Assembly: GCA_009497875.2 (NCBI GenBank)
Contig: CP032508.2
Location: 124,001-188,000 of the forward strand
Length of the DNA stretch: 64,000 bases
Direction: 5' to 3'
Origin: a gamma proteobacterium SS-5
GTDB lineage: Bacteria; Pseudomonadota; Gammaproteobacteria; Chromatiales; Chromatiaceae
Part shown: positions 27,385-37,761 of the stretch, piece after piece
Position numbering within the stretch: position 1 is the stretch's first letter
How the letters are laid out: each line of letters begins with the position of its first letter
Made by a program: the position numbers and the translations under genes
Notes under the pieces: model-generated
Told to the model about the DNA's origin: nothing
Seen by the model: the letters and a program-made list of their open reading frames with translations, nothing else
Databases searched by the model: none

Positions 27385-28269
27385 CTAAAGCCTGGCCTGG
27401 GCCATGACCTCTTCGGCGAAGTTTTCCTGCTTCTTCTCGATGCCCTCGCCTACCTCGAAGCGGGTGAAGGCGACTACCTTGGCCCCTTCCTTGGCAAGCA
27501 GCTTGGCCACCGTGGTGTCCGGGTCCTTGACGAAGGGCTGGCCAAGCAGGGTGACCTCTTTGAGGTATTTGGCGATGCGGCCATTGATCATCTTTTCGAT
27601 GATCTCGGCGGGCTTGCCGCTGTCGGCGGATTGGGCCTCGATGATCTCGCGCTCCTTTTGCAGCAGTTCGGCCGGCACCTGGTCTTCATCCACGCAGACC
27701 GGGTTGGTGGCGGCGATGTGCATGGCGATATCCCGCGCCAGATCGGGGTTGCCGCCGGCCAGTTCGACCATCACGCCGATGCGCACCCCGTGTGCGTAGC
27801 TGGCCAGCTCGCCGCTGCTGGCGCTGAAGCGGGCAAAGCGGCGCACGCCCATGTTCTCGCCGATCTTGGAGATCAGCGCCTGACGCGCCTCTTCCACCGT
27901 GCCGCCTTCGCCATCGCGCAGGAGCAGGGCCATCAAGGTCTCCACATCGGCGACGTCCGAGCCCATCACGCGCTCGGCCACGGCCTCGGCAAAGGAGACG
28001 AAGTTTTCGTCCTTGGCCACAAAGTCGGTCTCGCAGTTGACCTCGACCATGCAGCCCTGGCGGTTGTCGGCGCTCTGCTGGATGACGATGACGCCCTCGG
28101 CGGCCACCCGGCCGGCCTTCTTGGCGGCCTTGGCCTGACCGGACTTACGCATGTTCTCAATCGCCAGTTCGATGTCGCCATCGGTCTCCACCAGGGCCTT
28201 TTTGCATTCCATCATCCCGGCGCCGGTGCGCTCGCGGAGTTCCTTAACCAGTGCGGCGGTAATTGCCAT
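27385..28269 (-). CDS. tsf: Elongation factor Ts
   Basis: A 294-residue guanine-nucleotide exchange factor for EF-Tu. The N-terminal UBA-like domain ([20 protein letters not shown]) is followed by the EF-Tu contact segment [13 protein letters not shown] and the core repeats. ATG 28269 is the normal start; the longer frame to 28314 includes intergenic sequence. It follows rpsB, but the 282-base gap holds a MITE-like element. Confidence 0.98.
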   Translation of the reverse strand: MAITAALVKELRERTGAGMMECKKALVETDGDIELAIENMRKSGQAKAAKKAGRVAAEGVIVIQQSADNRQGCMVEVNCETDFVAKDENFVSFAEAVAERVMGSDVADVETLMALLLRDGEGGTVEEARQALISKIGENMGVRRFARFSASSGELASYAHGVRIGVMVELAGGNPDLARDIAMHIAATNPVCVDEDQVPAELLQKEREIIEAQSADSGKPAEIIEKMINGRIAKYLKEVTLLGQPFVKDPDTTVAKLLAKEGAKVVAFTRFEVGEGIEKKQENFAEEVMAQARL

Positions 28270-28314
28270 GGGTTTTACCTCTGAATTCTGTATCTCGCTA
28301 AACAAAGTCCGCAC

Positions 28315-28483
28315 CTAGGAGCCTGTCGGATTTAGGATGCACCTACTGCGCCGGTGGGAAGAACGGCCCAAATTTCCCCGATTTTTCGTTGCGTAGGCCA
28401 ACTATGCGCCTCAAAATCGTGAAAATTTGTTCTCGCTCTCCCACCTTGCTCGCTACGGGCACCTAAACCCGACAGGCTCCTAG
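28315..28483. repeat. MITE-like element, copy 1, CTAG-bounded
   Basis: 169 bases with CTAG at each end and terminal inverted repeats GAGCCTGTCGG(A/G)TTTAGG. The same element, in opposite orientation, is at 56248-56430, and one end of it recurs at 59645-59703. It contains no gene. It lies in the rpsB-tsf intergenic region. Confidence 0.88.
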
Positions 28484-28551
28484 AGGGGCGGCCTGATTCG
28501 ATTTCAGGATCTCTAAATCAATCCTGAACCTGACTTGGCAAAGCCTGTAGG

Positions 28552-29286
28552 TTATTCGCCTACCTCGACAAAGTCCTCGCCCGCGCCAACCGAGCCTGCG
28601 GCCACCGTCTTGCCCTCCAGCACGGCGGCGGAGGCCCCCTGGGTGTAGAGCTGAATGGCGCGGATGGCGTCGTCATTGCCTGGGATGACGTAGTCGATGC
28701 CATCGGGGGAGTTGTTGGTGTCCACCACGCCGATCACCGGGATACCCAGGGTCTGGGCCTCGCGGATGGCGATTTTTTCATAGCCCACATCGATGATGAA
28801 CATGGCATCGGGGATGCCGTTCATATTCTTGATGCCGCCCAGGCTGCGGTTGAGCTTTTCCAGCTCACGGCGCAGGCCAAGGGCCTCCTTCTTGTTGAAT
28901 TTCTTCTCGATGGAGCCGTCTTCCACCATGGCCTCAAGGTCCTTCAGGCGCTTGATCGACTGCTTGATGGTCTTGAAGTTGGTCATCATGCCGCCCAGCC
29001 AGCGGTAATTGACGTAGGGCATGTTGCAGCGCTCGGCCTCTTCTCGCACGCTGTCGCGGGCGGAACGCTTGGTGCCGACGAAGAGAATCTTGCCGCCGTT
29101 GGAGGCTAGTTTGCCGATGAAGTTCATCGCATCGTTGAACAGCGGCAGGCTCTTTTCCAGATTGACGATATGGATCTTGTTGCGGTCGCCAAAGATGTAG
29201 GGGGCCATCTTGGGGTTCCAGTAACGGGTCTGATGGCCGAAATGGCAGCCAGCTTCAAGCATCTGGCGCATGGAAATTGCACTCAT
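28552..29286 (-). CDS. rpsB: 30S ribosomal protein S2
   Basis: A 244-residue small-subunit protein. The start [21 protein letters not shown] and the segments [12 protein letters not shown] and [13 protein letters not shown] are diagnostic. ATG 29286 is preceded by a structured leader (29318-29377) that resembles the autoregulated rpsB leaders described in gammaproteobacteria. It is the first gene of the rpsB-to-lpxA run. Confidence 0.98.
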   Translation of the reverse strand: MSAISMRQMLEAGCHFGHQTRYWNPKMAPYIFGDRNKIHIVNLEKSLPLFNDAMNFIGKLASNGGKILFVGTKRSARDSVREEAERCNMPYVNYRWLGGMMTNFKTIKQSIKRLKDLEAMVEDGSIEKKFNKKEALGLRRELEKLNRSLGGIKNMNGIPDAMFIIDVGYEKIAIREAQTLGIPVIGVVDTNNSPDGIDYVIPGNDDAIRAIQLYTQGASAAVLEGKTVAAGSVGAGEDFVEVGE

Positions 29287-29317
29287 GGGGTTCTCCGGTG
29301 TAATGGGTTGGACCTCC

Positions 29318-29377
29318 ACGTCTCCCCTGGCGCAACCCGGTGATTCACCGGGCACCCAACGGCAGGTGTCGAGACGT
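29318..29377 (-). promoter_or_regulatory. Structured rpsB mRNA leader
   Basis: On the minus strand, ACGTCTC pairs with GAGACGT across about 60 bases, closing an inner hairpin GCCCGGTGAATCACCGGG. It ends about 30 bases before the rpsB start. Leaders like this are known sites where S2 represses its own operon; the match here is by structure and position only. Confidence 0.6.
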
Positions 29378-29523
29378 GTGTGGATTCAAGTTACATTCAG
29401 GGGCCGTGAAGGGCCGCCACAGTGGCGATTTCATGGCCCCATGAATTAGGTGTTTGCCCGCAGGCGGCGCGTTTTATACCATAGCCCCCCGCCTATCACA
29501 AACCCCCTGACCCAAACCACCCC

Positions 29524-30303
29524 ATGCCTGTCTCAATCAAATCCCCTGCGGAAATCGAAAAAATGCGTATTGCCGGTGGTCTGGCGGCGCAGGTCCTGGA
29601 GATGATCGCCCCCCATGTCAAACCCGGCGTAACCACCGATGAGCTGGATCGCCTGTGCCACGACTACATGGTGCATAGCCTGCAGGTGATCCCCGCTCCG
29701 CTCAATTACCGGGGCTTTCCCAAGTCCATCTGCACCTCGGTGAACCAGCAGGTCTGCCACGGCATCCCGGCCAACAAGCCGCTCAAGGACGGCGACATCC
29801 TGAATATCGACATCACCGTGATCAAGGACGGTTACCACGGCGACACCAGCCGCATGTTCGAGGTGGGCAAGGCCCCGGCCCATGCGCGCCGCCTGTGCCA
29901 GTTGACCTATCAGGCCCTGTGGCAAGGCATAGCCCAGGTGCGGCCGGGGGCCACGCTGGGGGATATCGGCCACAGCATCCAGGACTTTGTCGAGCGCAAT
30001 CACTGTAGCGTGGTGCGTGAATACTGCGGCCATGGCATCGGTCGCGACTTCCACGAGGAGCCCCAGGTGGTGCACTACGGCAAGCGTGGCGAGGGCCTGG
30101 TGCTGGAGCCGGGCATGTGTTTCACCATCGAGCCCATGGTCAATCTGGGCAAGCGCCAGGTGAAATTGCTCAAGGACGGCTGGACCGTGGTGACCAAGGA
30201 CGGCCGTCTCTCGGCCCAGTACGAACACACCCTGGCGGTCACCGATCAGGGCCATGAAGTCCTCACCCTGCGGCAGGACGAGAACCCCCATGGACCGGCC
30301 TGA
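29524..30303 (+). CDS. map: Methionine aminopeptidase type I
   Basis: A 259-residue metalloenzyme that removes the initiator Met. Metal ligands are seen in order in ILNIDITVIKDGYHGDTS (two Asp), GHGIGRDFHEEP (His), FTIEPM (Glu) and AQYEHTLAV (Glu). It is divergent from rpsB across a 237-base region, a conserved arrangement, and overlaps glnD by 14 bases. Confidence 0.98.
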   Translation: MPVSIKSPAEIEKMRIAGGLAAQVLEMIAPHVKPGVTTDELDRLCHDYMVHSLQVIPAPLNYRGFPKSICTSVNQQVCHGIPANKPLKDGDILNIDITVIKDGYHGDTSRMFEVGKAPAHARRLCQLTYQALWQGIAQVRPGATLGDIGHSIQDFVERNHCSVVREYCGHGIGRDFHEEPQVVHYGKRGEGLVLEPGMCFTIEPMVNLGKRQVKLLKDGWTVVTKDGRLSAQYEHTLAVTDQGHEVLTLRQDENPHGPA

Positions 30304-32938
30304 TGCGGACTTCAACCCCCGCCTGATCGACAGCGTCAGCCAGCAGTTGCAGCTGGACAGCCCCAGCCTGCAGGCCTATCGCAACACCCTCAAGGCCGGC
30401 CAGCAGCGGCTGGGGGAGCGCTTTGCCCGGGGCGAGAACGTGGAGCAACTGGTCGGCTCGCGCAGTCGGCTGATGGACGAGGTGCTCTCCGCCGCCTGGC
30501 AGCAACACCTGGACGAGGACGCACCGGCCTGTCTGGTGGCCGTGGGCGGCTACGGCCGGGGCGAGCTGCACCCCCATTCCGACGTCGATCTGCTGATCCT
30601 GATCGAGGCCGAGGACGCAGCCAACAACGAGGCCCTGGGCCGCCTGCTCACCTTCTTCTGGGACATAGGCCTGGAGGTGGGACACAGCCTGCGCACCCTG
30701 GAGCAGTGCCACCACGAGGCCTTGGCCGATGTCAGCGTGATCACCAATCTGATGGAATCCCGCTATCTGTGCGGCCGCCGTGGCCTGTTCCAGGCCATGC
30801 GCGAAGACATAGAACCGCAGCGCATCTGGTCCAGCGAGGACTTCTTCGCCGCCAAGCTGGAAGAACAGCAGCAGCGCCACCGCAAGTTCGGCGGCAGCTC
30901 CTACAACCTGGAGCCGAACATCAAGGAAGGCCCCGGCGGCCTGCGCGACATCCAGATCATCGGCTGGGTGGCCAAGCGCCACTACGGCGTGGAGACCATG
31001 TTCGGCCTGGTGCGCCATGGCTTCCTCACGGCCCAGGAATACGGCACCCTGATGGACGGCCAGCGCCTGCTCTGGCGCATCCGCTTTGCCCTGCACCTGC
31101 TCACCGGCCGCCGCGAGGACCGCCTGCTGTTCGACCACCAGCGCACCCTGGCGGCCCGCTTCGGCTACCAGGACGAGGACAACAACCTGGCGGTGGAGCA
31201 ATTCATGCAGTGCTACTACCGCACCATCATGGGCCTGAACCGGCTCAACGACATGCTCCTGCAGCTGTTCCGCGAGGCCATAGTGCTGCACGGTCAATCC
31301 TGCATCCCGCAGCCCATCAACCGCCGTTTTCAATCCTGCAACGGCTATCTGGAGGTGGTCGATGAGCAGGTCTTCCAGCGCGAGCCCTATGCCTTGCTGG
31401 AGCTGTTTCTGCTCTTGTCGCAGAACCCCCAGCTACAGGGGGTGCGGGCCAATACCATTCGCCTGATCCGCCACCACCGCCATCTGATCGACGATGGCTT
31501 CCGTAACGACCTGCGCAATCGCGCCCTGTTCATGGAATTGCTGCGCCAACCCGGCGGCTGCGTCACCGAACTACGGCGAATGAACCGTTACGGCATACTC
31601 GCCGCCTACCTGCCCGCCTTTGCCAACATCGTCGGCCGCATGCAGTACGACCTGTTCCATGTCTATACGGTGGACGAGCACAGCCTGTTTGTGATGCGCA
31701 ACCTCAGCCGCCTGCTCGGTCCCGAGGCCGACAACCCCTTTCGTATCCCACAGGATATCCCGCGCCGTATCGCCAAGCCCGAACTGCTCTACCTGGCCGC
31801 CCTGTTCCACGACATCGCCAAGGGCCGAGGCGGTGACCACTCGGAGCTGGGCGAGGCCGAGGCGCGCCGGTTTTGCCAGCAGCACCTGCTCAGTGAGCAC
31901 GACACCGAGCTGGTGGCCTGGCTGGTGCGCCAGCACCTGCTCATGTCCATCACCGCCCAGCGCAGGGACATCAGCGACCCCGAGGTTATTGCCGAATTTG
32001 CCGCCATCGTCGGCGATGCCAACCGCCTCAACCACCTGCTGCTGCTTACCCTGGCCGATGGTCAGGCCACCAACCCAGGCCGCTGGAGCGCCTGGAAGGA
32101 GGCCCTGCTCGGGGAGCTGCACCGGGCCGCCAGCCGGGCCTTGCAGCGGGGCCTGGACAACCCCCAGGATCAAGAAGACCTGATCGCGGAAAAGTGTGCC
32201 CAGGCCCTGTCCCTGCTCCAGTCCAGCGGGCTGGATACGCAGCAGATCGAGGCCCTGTGGCAGGAGTTCGACGCCCACTTCTTCCTCCACAATCAGGCCG
32301 ACGAGATCGCCAGACAGACCCAGGCGGTGCTGTCCACCCCGCTGCGCCAGCTGCCGCTGATCCGCATCAGTGATGACGAGGGACGGGCCAGCAGCGAGGT
32401 GATGATCTACACCCGTGACCGCAAGCAACTGTTCGCCCTGATCACCGGCCTGCTCGACCGGCTCGGGCTGAATATCGTCGATGCCCGCCTGCAGACCACC
32501 CGCGATGGCTATACCCTGAACAACTACAGAATACTGGAGGAGAACGGCGACCCGGTGCTGGATGCCCGGCGCAAACAGGAGATCGCCGACCGCCTGCGCC
32601 AATTGCTGCTCATGCGCAGCCCCATGGACCCCAAGGCATCCCGCCGCATGGCGCGGCGGCTGCGGCACTTCGATACCAGTACCCGCATCCAGTTCAACGA
32701 TGAGGACGGCTACCCCTACAGCCTGCTGCACCTGGTCACCGGCGACCGCCCCGGCCTGCTGGCCCGCATCGGCCTGGCCCTGTCCGACTGCGGCACGCGC
32801 CTGCACGGGGCCAGAATCGCCACCCTGGGCGAGGTGGCCGAAGACATCTTCTACCTCACCGGCCCCGACGGCATGACCCTGGATCAGGCCCAACGTCAAT
32901 GCATAGAACAGGCCCTGCGCCAACGCCTGGAGGTCTGA
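30290..32938 (+). CDS. glnD: PII uridylyltransferase/uridylyl-removing enzyme
   Basis: An 882-residue nitrogen sensor that modifies PII proteins. It has a nucleotidyltransferase motif GGYGRGELHPHSDVDLLIL near residue 83 and an HD hydrolase motif LFHDIAKGRGGDHSE near 505. Two C-terminal ACT domains (LFALITGLLDRLGLNIVDA and LLHLVTGDRPGLLARIG) bind glutamine. ATG 30290 overlaps the end of map; the frame further upstream is map shadow. Confidence 0.97.
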   Translation: MDRPDADFNPRLIDSVSQQLQLDSPSLQAYRNTLKAGQQRLGERFARGENVEQLVGSRSRLMDEVLSAAWQQHLDEDAPACLVAVGGYGRGELHPHSDVDLLILIEAEDAANNEALGRLLTFFWDIGLEVGHSLRTLEQCHHEALADVSVITNLMESRYLCGRRGLFQAMREDIEPQRIWSSEDFFAAKLEEQQQRHRKFGGSSYNLEPNIKEGPGGLRDIQIIGWVAKRHYGVETMFGLVRHGFLTAQEYGTLMDGQRLLWRIRFALHLLTGRREDRLLFDHQRTLAARFGYQDEDNNLAVEQFMQCYYRTIMGLNRLNDMLLQLFREAIVLHGQSCIPQPINRRFQSCNGYLEVVDEQVFQREPYALLELFLLLSQNPQLQGVRANTIRLIRHHRHLIDDGFRNDLRNRALFMELLRQPGGCVTELRRMNRYGILAAYLPAFANIVGRMQYDLFHVYTVDEHSLFVMRNLSRLLGPEADNPFRIPQDIPRRIAKPELLYLAALFHDIAKGRGGDHSELGEAEARRFCQQHLLSEHDTELVAWLVRQHLLMSITAQRRDISDPEVIAEFAAIVGDANRLNHLLLLTLADGQATNPGRWSAWKEALLGELHRAASRALQRGLDNPQDQEDLIAEKCAQALSLLQSSGLDTQQIEALWQEFDAHFFLHNQADEIARQTQAVLSTPLRQLPLIRISDDEGRASSEVMIYTRDRKQLFALITGLLDRLGLNIVDARLQTTRDGYTLNNYRILEENGDPVLDARRKQEIADRLRQLLLMRSPMDPKASRRMARRLRHFDTSTRIQFNDEDGYPYSLLHLVTGDRPGLLARIGLALSDCGTRLHGARIATLGEVAEDIFYLTGPDGMTLDQAQRQCIEQALRQRLEV

Positions 32939-32947
32939 GCCCCGGCC

Positions 32948-33889
32948 TCAGCCCTGGTCGAACTCCGCCCGTGGATAGCGCACCAGGCTGATCACCCGCG
33001 CCCGCTCATCGCCAATGCCCAGCTCGTGGAATAGCAGGCGGTCGTGGTGGCTGGCCTGGCTCTCTGCCAGGCGGATGTCCATGGAATTGAGGCACAGCTG
33101 TTCCCGCTTCATCTGCAGCAGCCGCTGCGGGTTGGCCAACAGGCCGGTGAGCAGATGCAGATAGACCTCGGGGTTGTTCAGGCTTTGCTCTGGATGCAGC
33201 CGCGCCTGCCGTTTCTGCTCCTGACTGAGGGACTCGCGCTGGAACAGGATCTGCCGTTTGACATGGCCCACGGCGCTATCGAACATCAACTGCCTGACCG
33301 CCTTGCGCGCCTCCTCCTCGCTGGGCCGGGGGAGGGTCAGCTGACGTGCGGTGAAGTTCACCGCCGTCTGGCGCACCTCGCGCAGGATCATGTCGCCGCG
33401 CATCTCCGAGCCGAGCACGGTCTTTTCGTAGCGCAACAGGCTGAGCAGGCCAAACACCTCGGCGCATTGGCTATGCTTGGGGTCGGCAAAGAATTGCTGC
33501 ACCTGGGGATTGCGCCGGAACAGCTGTTCGATCTGCTCACGGCTGCGGATCAGCCGTCGCAGCAGGGGGTCGGTGGTGAGTCGGCGGCGGCTCACCGGCA
33601 AGGCCGGCGGCAGGGCCGCCGCCAGCTCCTCGACGTACCCCAGCAGGGCGCGGGCGCTCCGGCGCAGGGCCTGCTTGTAGTGCGATGCCAGGCGCAGGCG
33701 GCCATCGGTGCCGGTGACTATGGACTCCACCGCGCCGGCAACGGCCTGATCCTGCCGCTGCCGACCCAGTTGCCGTTGATGCTGCTCGTGCAGCAGGTGC
33801 TGCAGGGTATCCCACTGCTCCTGAAAGAAGCGGCGCAGGGCCGAAGCCTCGGCAACCCGTTGTTCCGGCTGAGTCAAGGGCCTATCCAC
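32948..33889 (-). CDS. Conserved-looking protein of unknown function
   Basis: 313 residues starting with GTG 33889 (MDRPLTQPEQRVAEA). No family recognised. It is rich in Arg, Gln and Leu, mostly helical by eye, with no membrane segment, signal peptide or catalytic motif. The stretch LSRRRLTTDP-like and the many Gln-Arg pairs could suit a cytoplasmic scaffold or RNA-associated protein, but that is a guess. It is convergent with glnD (9 bases between stops) and follows the adk terminator. Confidence 0.75.
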   Translation of the reverse strand: MDRPLTQPEQRVAEASALRRFFQEQWDTLQHLLHEQHQRQLGRQRQDQAVAGAVESIVTGTDGRLRLASHYKQALRRSARALLGYVEELAAALPPALPVSRRRLTTDPLLRRLIRSREQIEQLFRRNPQVQQFFADPKHSQCAEVFGLLSLLRYEKTVLGSEMRGDMILREVRQTAVNFTARQLTLPRPSEEEARKAVRQLMFDSAVGHVKRQILFQRESLSQEQKRQARLHPEQSLNNPEVYLHLLTGLLANPQRLLQMKREQLCLNSMDIRLAESQASHHDRLLFHELGIGDERARVISLVRYPRAEFDQG

Positions 33890-33903
33890 AGGGGTGGCGA
33901 CAG

Positions 33904-33944
33904 AAAACAGCGGACCGGGCCAACGACAGGGGGCCCGGTCCGCT
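33904..33944 (-). terminator. Rho-independent terminator of adk
   Basis: A 13-base stem AGCGGACCGGGCC with its complement at 33932-33944, read on the minus strand just after the adk stop. It is followed by GTTTTCTG. Confidence 0.8.
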
Positions 33945-33958
33945 CCAGAGGGAAAGGA

Positions 33959-34633
<675 letters not shown>

Positions 34634-34756
34634 TTAGCCTCACCCGAGTCTGCCACAGGCAGACGCAAGTTTGAAGCAGAACCGTGCTGCACCGGAACCG
34701 GACAACGGACATGGGGCGGGTGGCATCAGCCCGGAACATGAAGCCTGTAGAGAGTT

Positions 34757-34866
34757 GGCCTCCCCTTTTGCAATAGAGGGATTGAGGAAATCCCCCGAAA
34801 TCCCCCCTTGCCCCCCTTTGATAAAGGGGGGGGATTGAAGAAGCCTCCCTTGTAAAGGGGGGAATT
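34757..34866. repeat. C-run/G-run palindromic repeat cluster 1
   Basis: Several units of the form AATCCCCC...GGGGGATTG, which can pair in many registers, followed by CTCTGTGTGCTCTGTGGCTCTGTGGC (34872-34899). The latter is also found in reverse at 15126-15154. No gene in this 308-base gap upstream of adk. Confidence 0.7.
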
Positions 34867-34923
34867 GAATTTTCTCTGTGTGCTCTGTGGCTCTGTGGCG
34901 AAATGCGCTTTTTAGGGCCTGTT

Positions 34924-35697
34924 TCATGTGACGGATTCTTTCTTCCGTACTGCGCGGCGTTCCTTCAACTGCATCAGGGTCAGCACCGGGCCGGAACAGA
35001 CATAGAGCAGGAAGCCGACGAAGAGTATGGTGGGCGGGTGCAGCACAAACACGGCGAAGCCGAGCATGATCACCACCAGGGCGACGAAGGGGATGCGGTC
35101 GCGGGGGTCGAATTCCTTGAAGCTGTGGTAGCGAATATTACTGACCATGAGCAGACCCAGCAGCAGGGTCAGCAGGGCTGCGGGCCAGGCCAGGCCATCG
35201 GCACCCAAGTCGCGGTCCACCGCCATCCACAGGGTGGCGGCAAGCATGGCCGCCGCCGCCGGGCTGGGCAGACCCTGAAACCAGCGCTTGTCGGCCATTT
35301 TGATCTGGGTGTTGAAGCGGGCCAGGCGCAGGGCGGCACCGGCGGTATAGACAAAGGCCGCCAGCCAGCCGATCTTGCCCAGGCCCTGCAGGGCCCAGAG
35401 GTAGATCACCAGGGAGGGAGCCAGGCCAAAGGCGACCATGTCGGACAGGCTGTCGTACTCGGCCCCAAAGGCCGATTGGGTGTTGGTCAGGCGCGCCACC
35501 CGGCCATCCAGACCGTCCAGCAGCATGGCGACGAAGATGGCCAGCACCGCCGCCTCATAACGGCCATTGATGGCCGAGAGGATGGCGAAGAAGCCACCGA
35601 ACAGGGCGGCGGTGGTGAACAGATTGGGCAACAGGTAGATACCCCTGGGGCGGGCCTTCTTGTCGCAGTCTTGCTCGGAAGGTTCTGGCTCTGACAT
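34924..35697 (-). CDS. pssA: CDP-diacylglycerol-serine O-phosphatidyltransferase
   Basis: A 257-residue membrane enzyme of phosphatidylethanolamine synthesis. The CDP-alcohol phosphotransferase signature D-G-x2-A-R-x8-G-x3-D-x3-D is visible in DGRVARL with GAEYDSLSD. Six or more membrane segments follow. ATG 35697 with GAGG upstream is preferred; an open frame to 35727 would add ten residues. The position upstream of ilvC in gene order recurs in many proteobacteria. Confidence 0.93.
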   Translation of the reverse strand: MSEPEPSEQDCDKKARPRGIYLLPNLFTTAALFGGFFAILSAINGRYEAAVLAIFVAMLLDGLDGRVARLTNTQSAFGAEYDSLSDMVAFGLAPSLVIYLWALQGLGKIGWLAAFVYTAGAALRLARFNTQIKMADKRWFQGLPSPAAAAMLAATLWMAVDRDLGADGLAWPAALLTLLLGLLMVSNIRYHSFKEFDPRDRIPFVALVVIMLGFAVFVLHPPTILFVGFLLYVCSGPVLTLMQLKERRAVRKKESVT

Positions 35698-35810
35698 CTT
35701 TGCCTCGGCAGATGAAGGAGTTTGCAAATGAACGCCAATGATAAACCAGAGAATGCCCGGATTGACGCCGATTATTCGGCACCCATACCCACAGCGGGCG
35801 GCCGCAGGGC

Positions 35811-35888
35811 ATAGGGCGGGCCGCGCCCGCCGCCAAGCTCCAGCTGGCGTGCCCCTGATCGGGACACGGCGGCCACGGGCCGCCCTAT
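35811..35888. repeat. GC-rich hairpin repeat, copy 1
   Basis: Begins ATAGGGCGGGCCGCGCCCGC and ends GGCCACGGGCCGCCCTAT, forming an imperfect stem. The same element is at 44535-44616 and 49910-49988, always between genes. Confidence 0.8.
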
Positions 35889-35897
35889 AGGCTGACA

Positions 35898-35922
35898 GTA
35901 AAAACCGCCCCTGGGGGCGGTT
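35898..35922 (-). terminator. Rho-independent terminator of ilvC
   Basis: On the minus strand AACCGCCCC pairs with GGGGCGGTT and runs into TTTTTACTG, 22 bases after the ilvC stop codon. Confidence 0.88.
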
Positions 35923-35943
35923 GTCTGGTTCAGGCCTGTGGCA

Positions 35944-37033
<1,090 letters not shown>

Positions 37034-37212
37034 TAAAATTGTTCCTTACCCGTGAAATACTAAAAATGTCAAAATTCAGTACGTAGAGCATGCAATGAAG
37101 CGCAGAGATTATAGATCCAAGCTCCTTCTCTCCCTCCCCCAAGGCTCCCCCAAGGCTCCTCCAAGGGCTGATGGGCTTAACGGCCTGAGAAGTTGCTGTA
37201 CAAAAAATTAAA

Positions 37213-37250
37213 TGCTCTGCGCTCTCTGCGCTTCTTTGCGATCTCTGCGT
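37213..37250. repeat. Short CTCTGCG-type array, copy d
   Basis: Units CTCTGCG, CTCTCTGCG, CTTCTTTGCG and CTCTGCG. Inverted partner of copy c. Confidence 0.65.
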
Positions 37251-37269
37251 CCTGAATTTAAGTCCGGGA

Positions 37270-37761
37270 CTAGAGATTCAGCCCCTTGTCGCCGCGGGCT
37301 ATGCCCAGGGGGCCGGAGCGTACCACCTCTACCAGCATGTCCGGATGCACTGCCTTGATGAAGGCGTCCAGCTTATCACCGTCACCGGTCATTTCTATGA
37401 TGTAGCTGGTCTCGGTGACATCGATGATGTTACCGCGAAAGATATCGGCCAGGCGCTTGAGCTCGTCGCGGTAGGCCTTTTCGGCGCGTACCTTGATCAG
37501 CATCAGCTCGCGCTCGATATTCTTGCCCTCGGACAGGTCCACCAGTTTGACCACGTCGATCAGCTTGTTCAGCTGCTTGGTGATCTGCTCGATGATGGCA
37601 TCGCTGCCACGGGTGACCAGGGTCATGCGCGACAGGGTCGGGTCTTCGGTGGGGGCCACGGTGAGCGACTCGATGTTGTAGCCACGGGCCGAGAACAGAC
37701 CGGCCACCCGGGACAGGGCACCGGCCTCGTTTTCCATCAACAGAGAGATAATGTGTCGCAT
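37270..37761 (-). CDS. ilvH: Acetolactate synthase small subunit
   Basis: A 163-residue regulatory subunit for valine feedback. The N-terminal ACT domain RHIISLLMENEAGALSRVAG is followed by the C-terminal domain. ATG 37761 shares a base with the large-subunit stop (TGATG), which shows translational coupling. Confidence 0.98.
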   Translation of the reverse strand: MRHIISLLMENEAGALSRVAGLFSARGYNIESLTVAPTEDPTLSRMTLVTRGSDAIIEQITKQLNKLIDVVKLVDLSEGKNIERELMLIKVRAEKAYRDELKRLADIFRGNIIDVTETSYIIEMTGDGDKLDAFIKAVHPDMLVEVVRSGPLGIARGDKGLNL

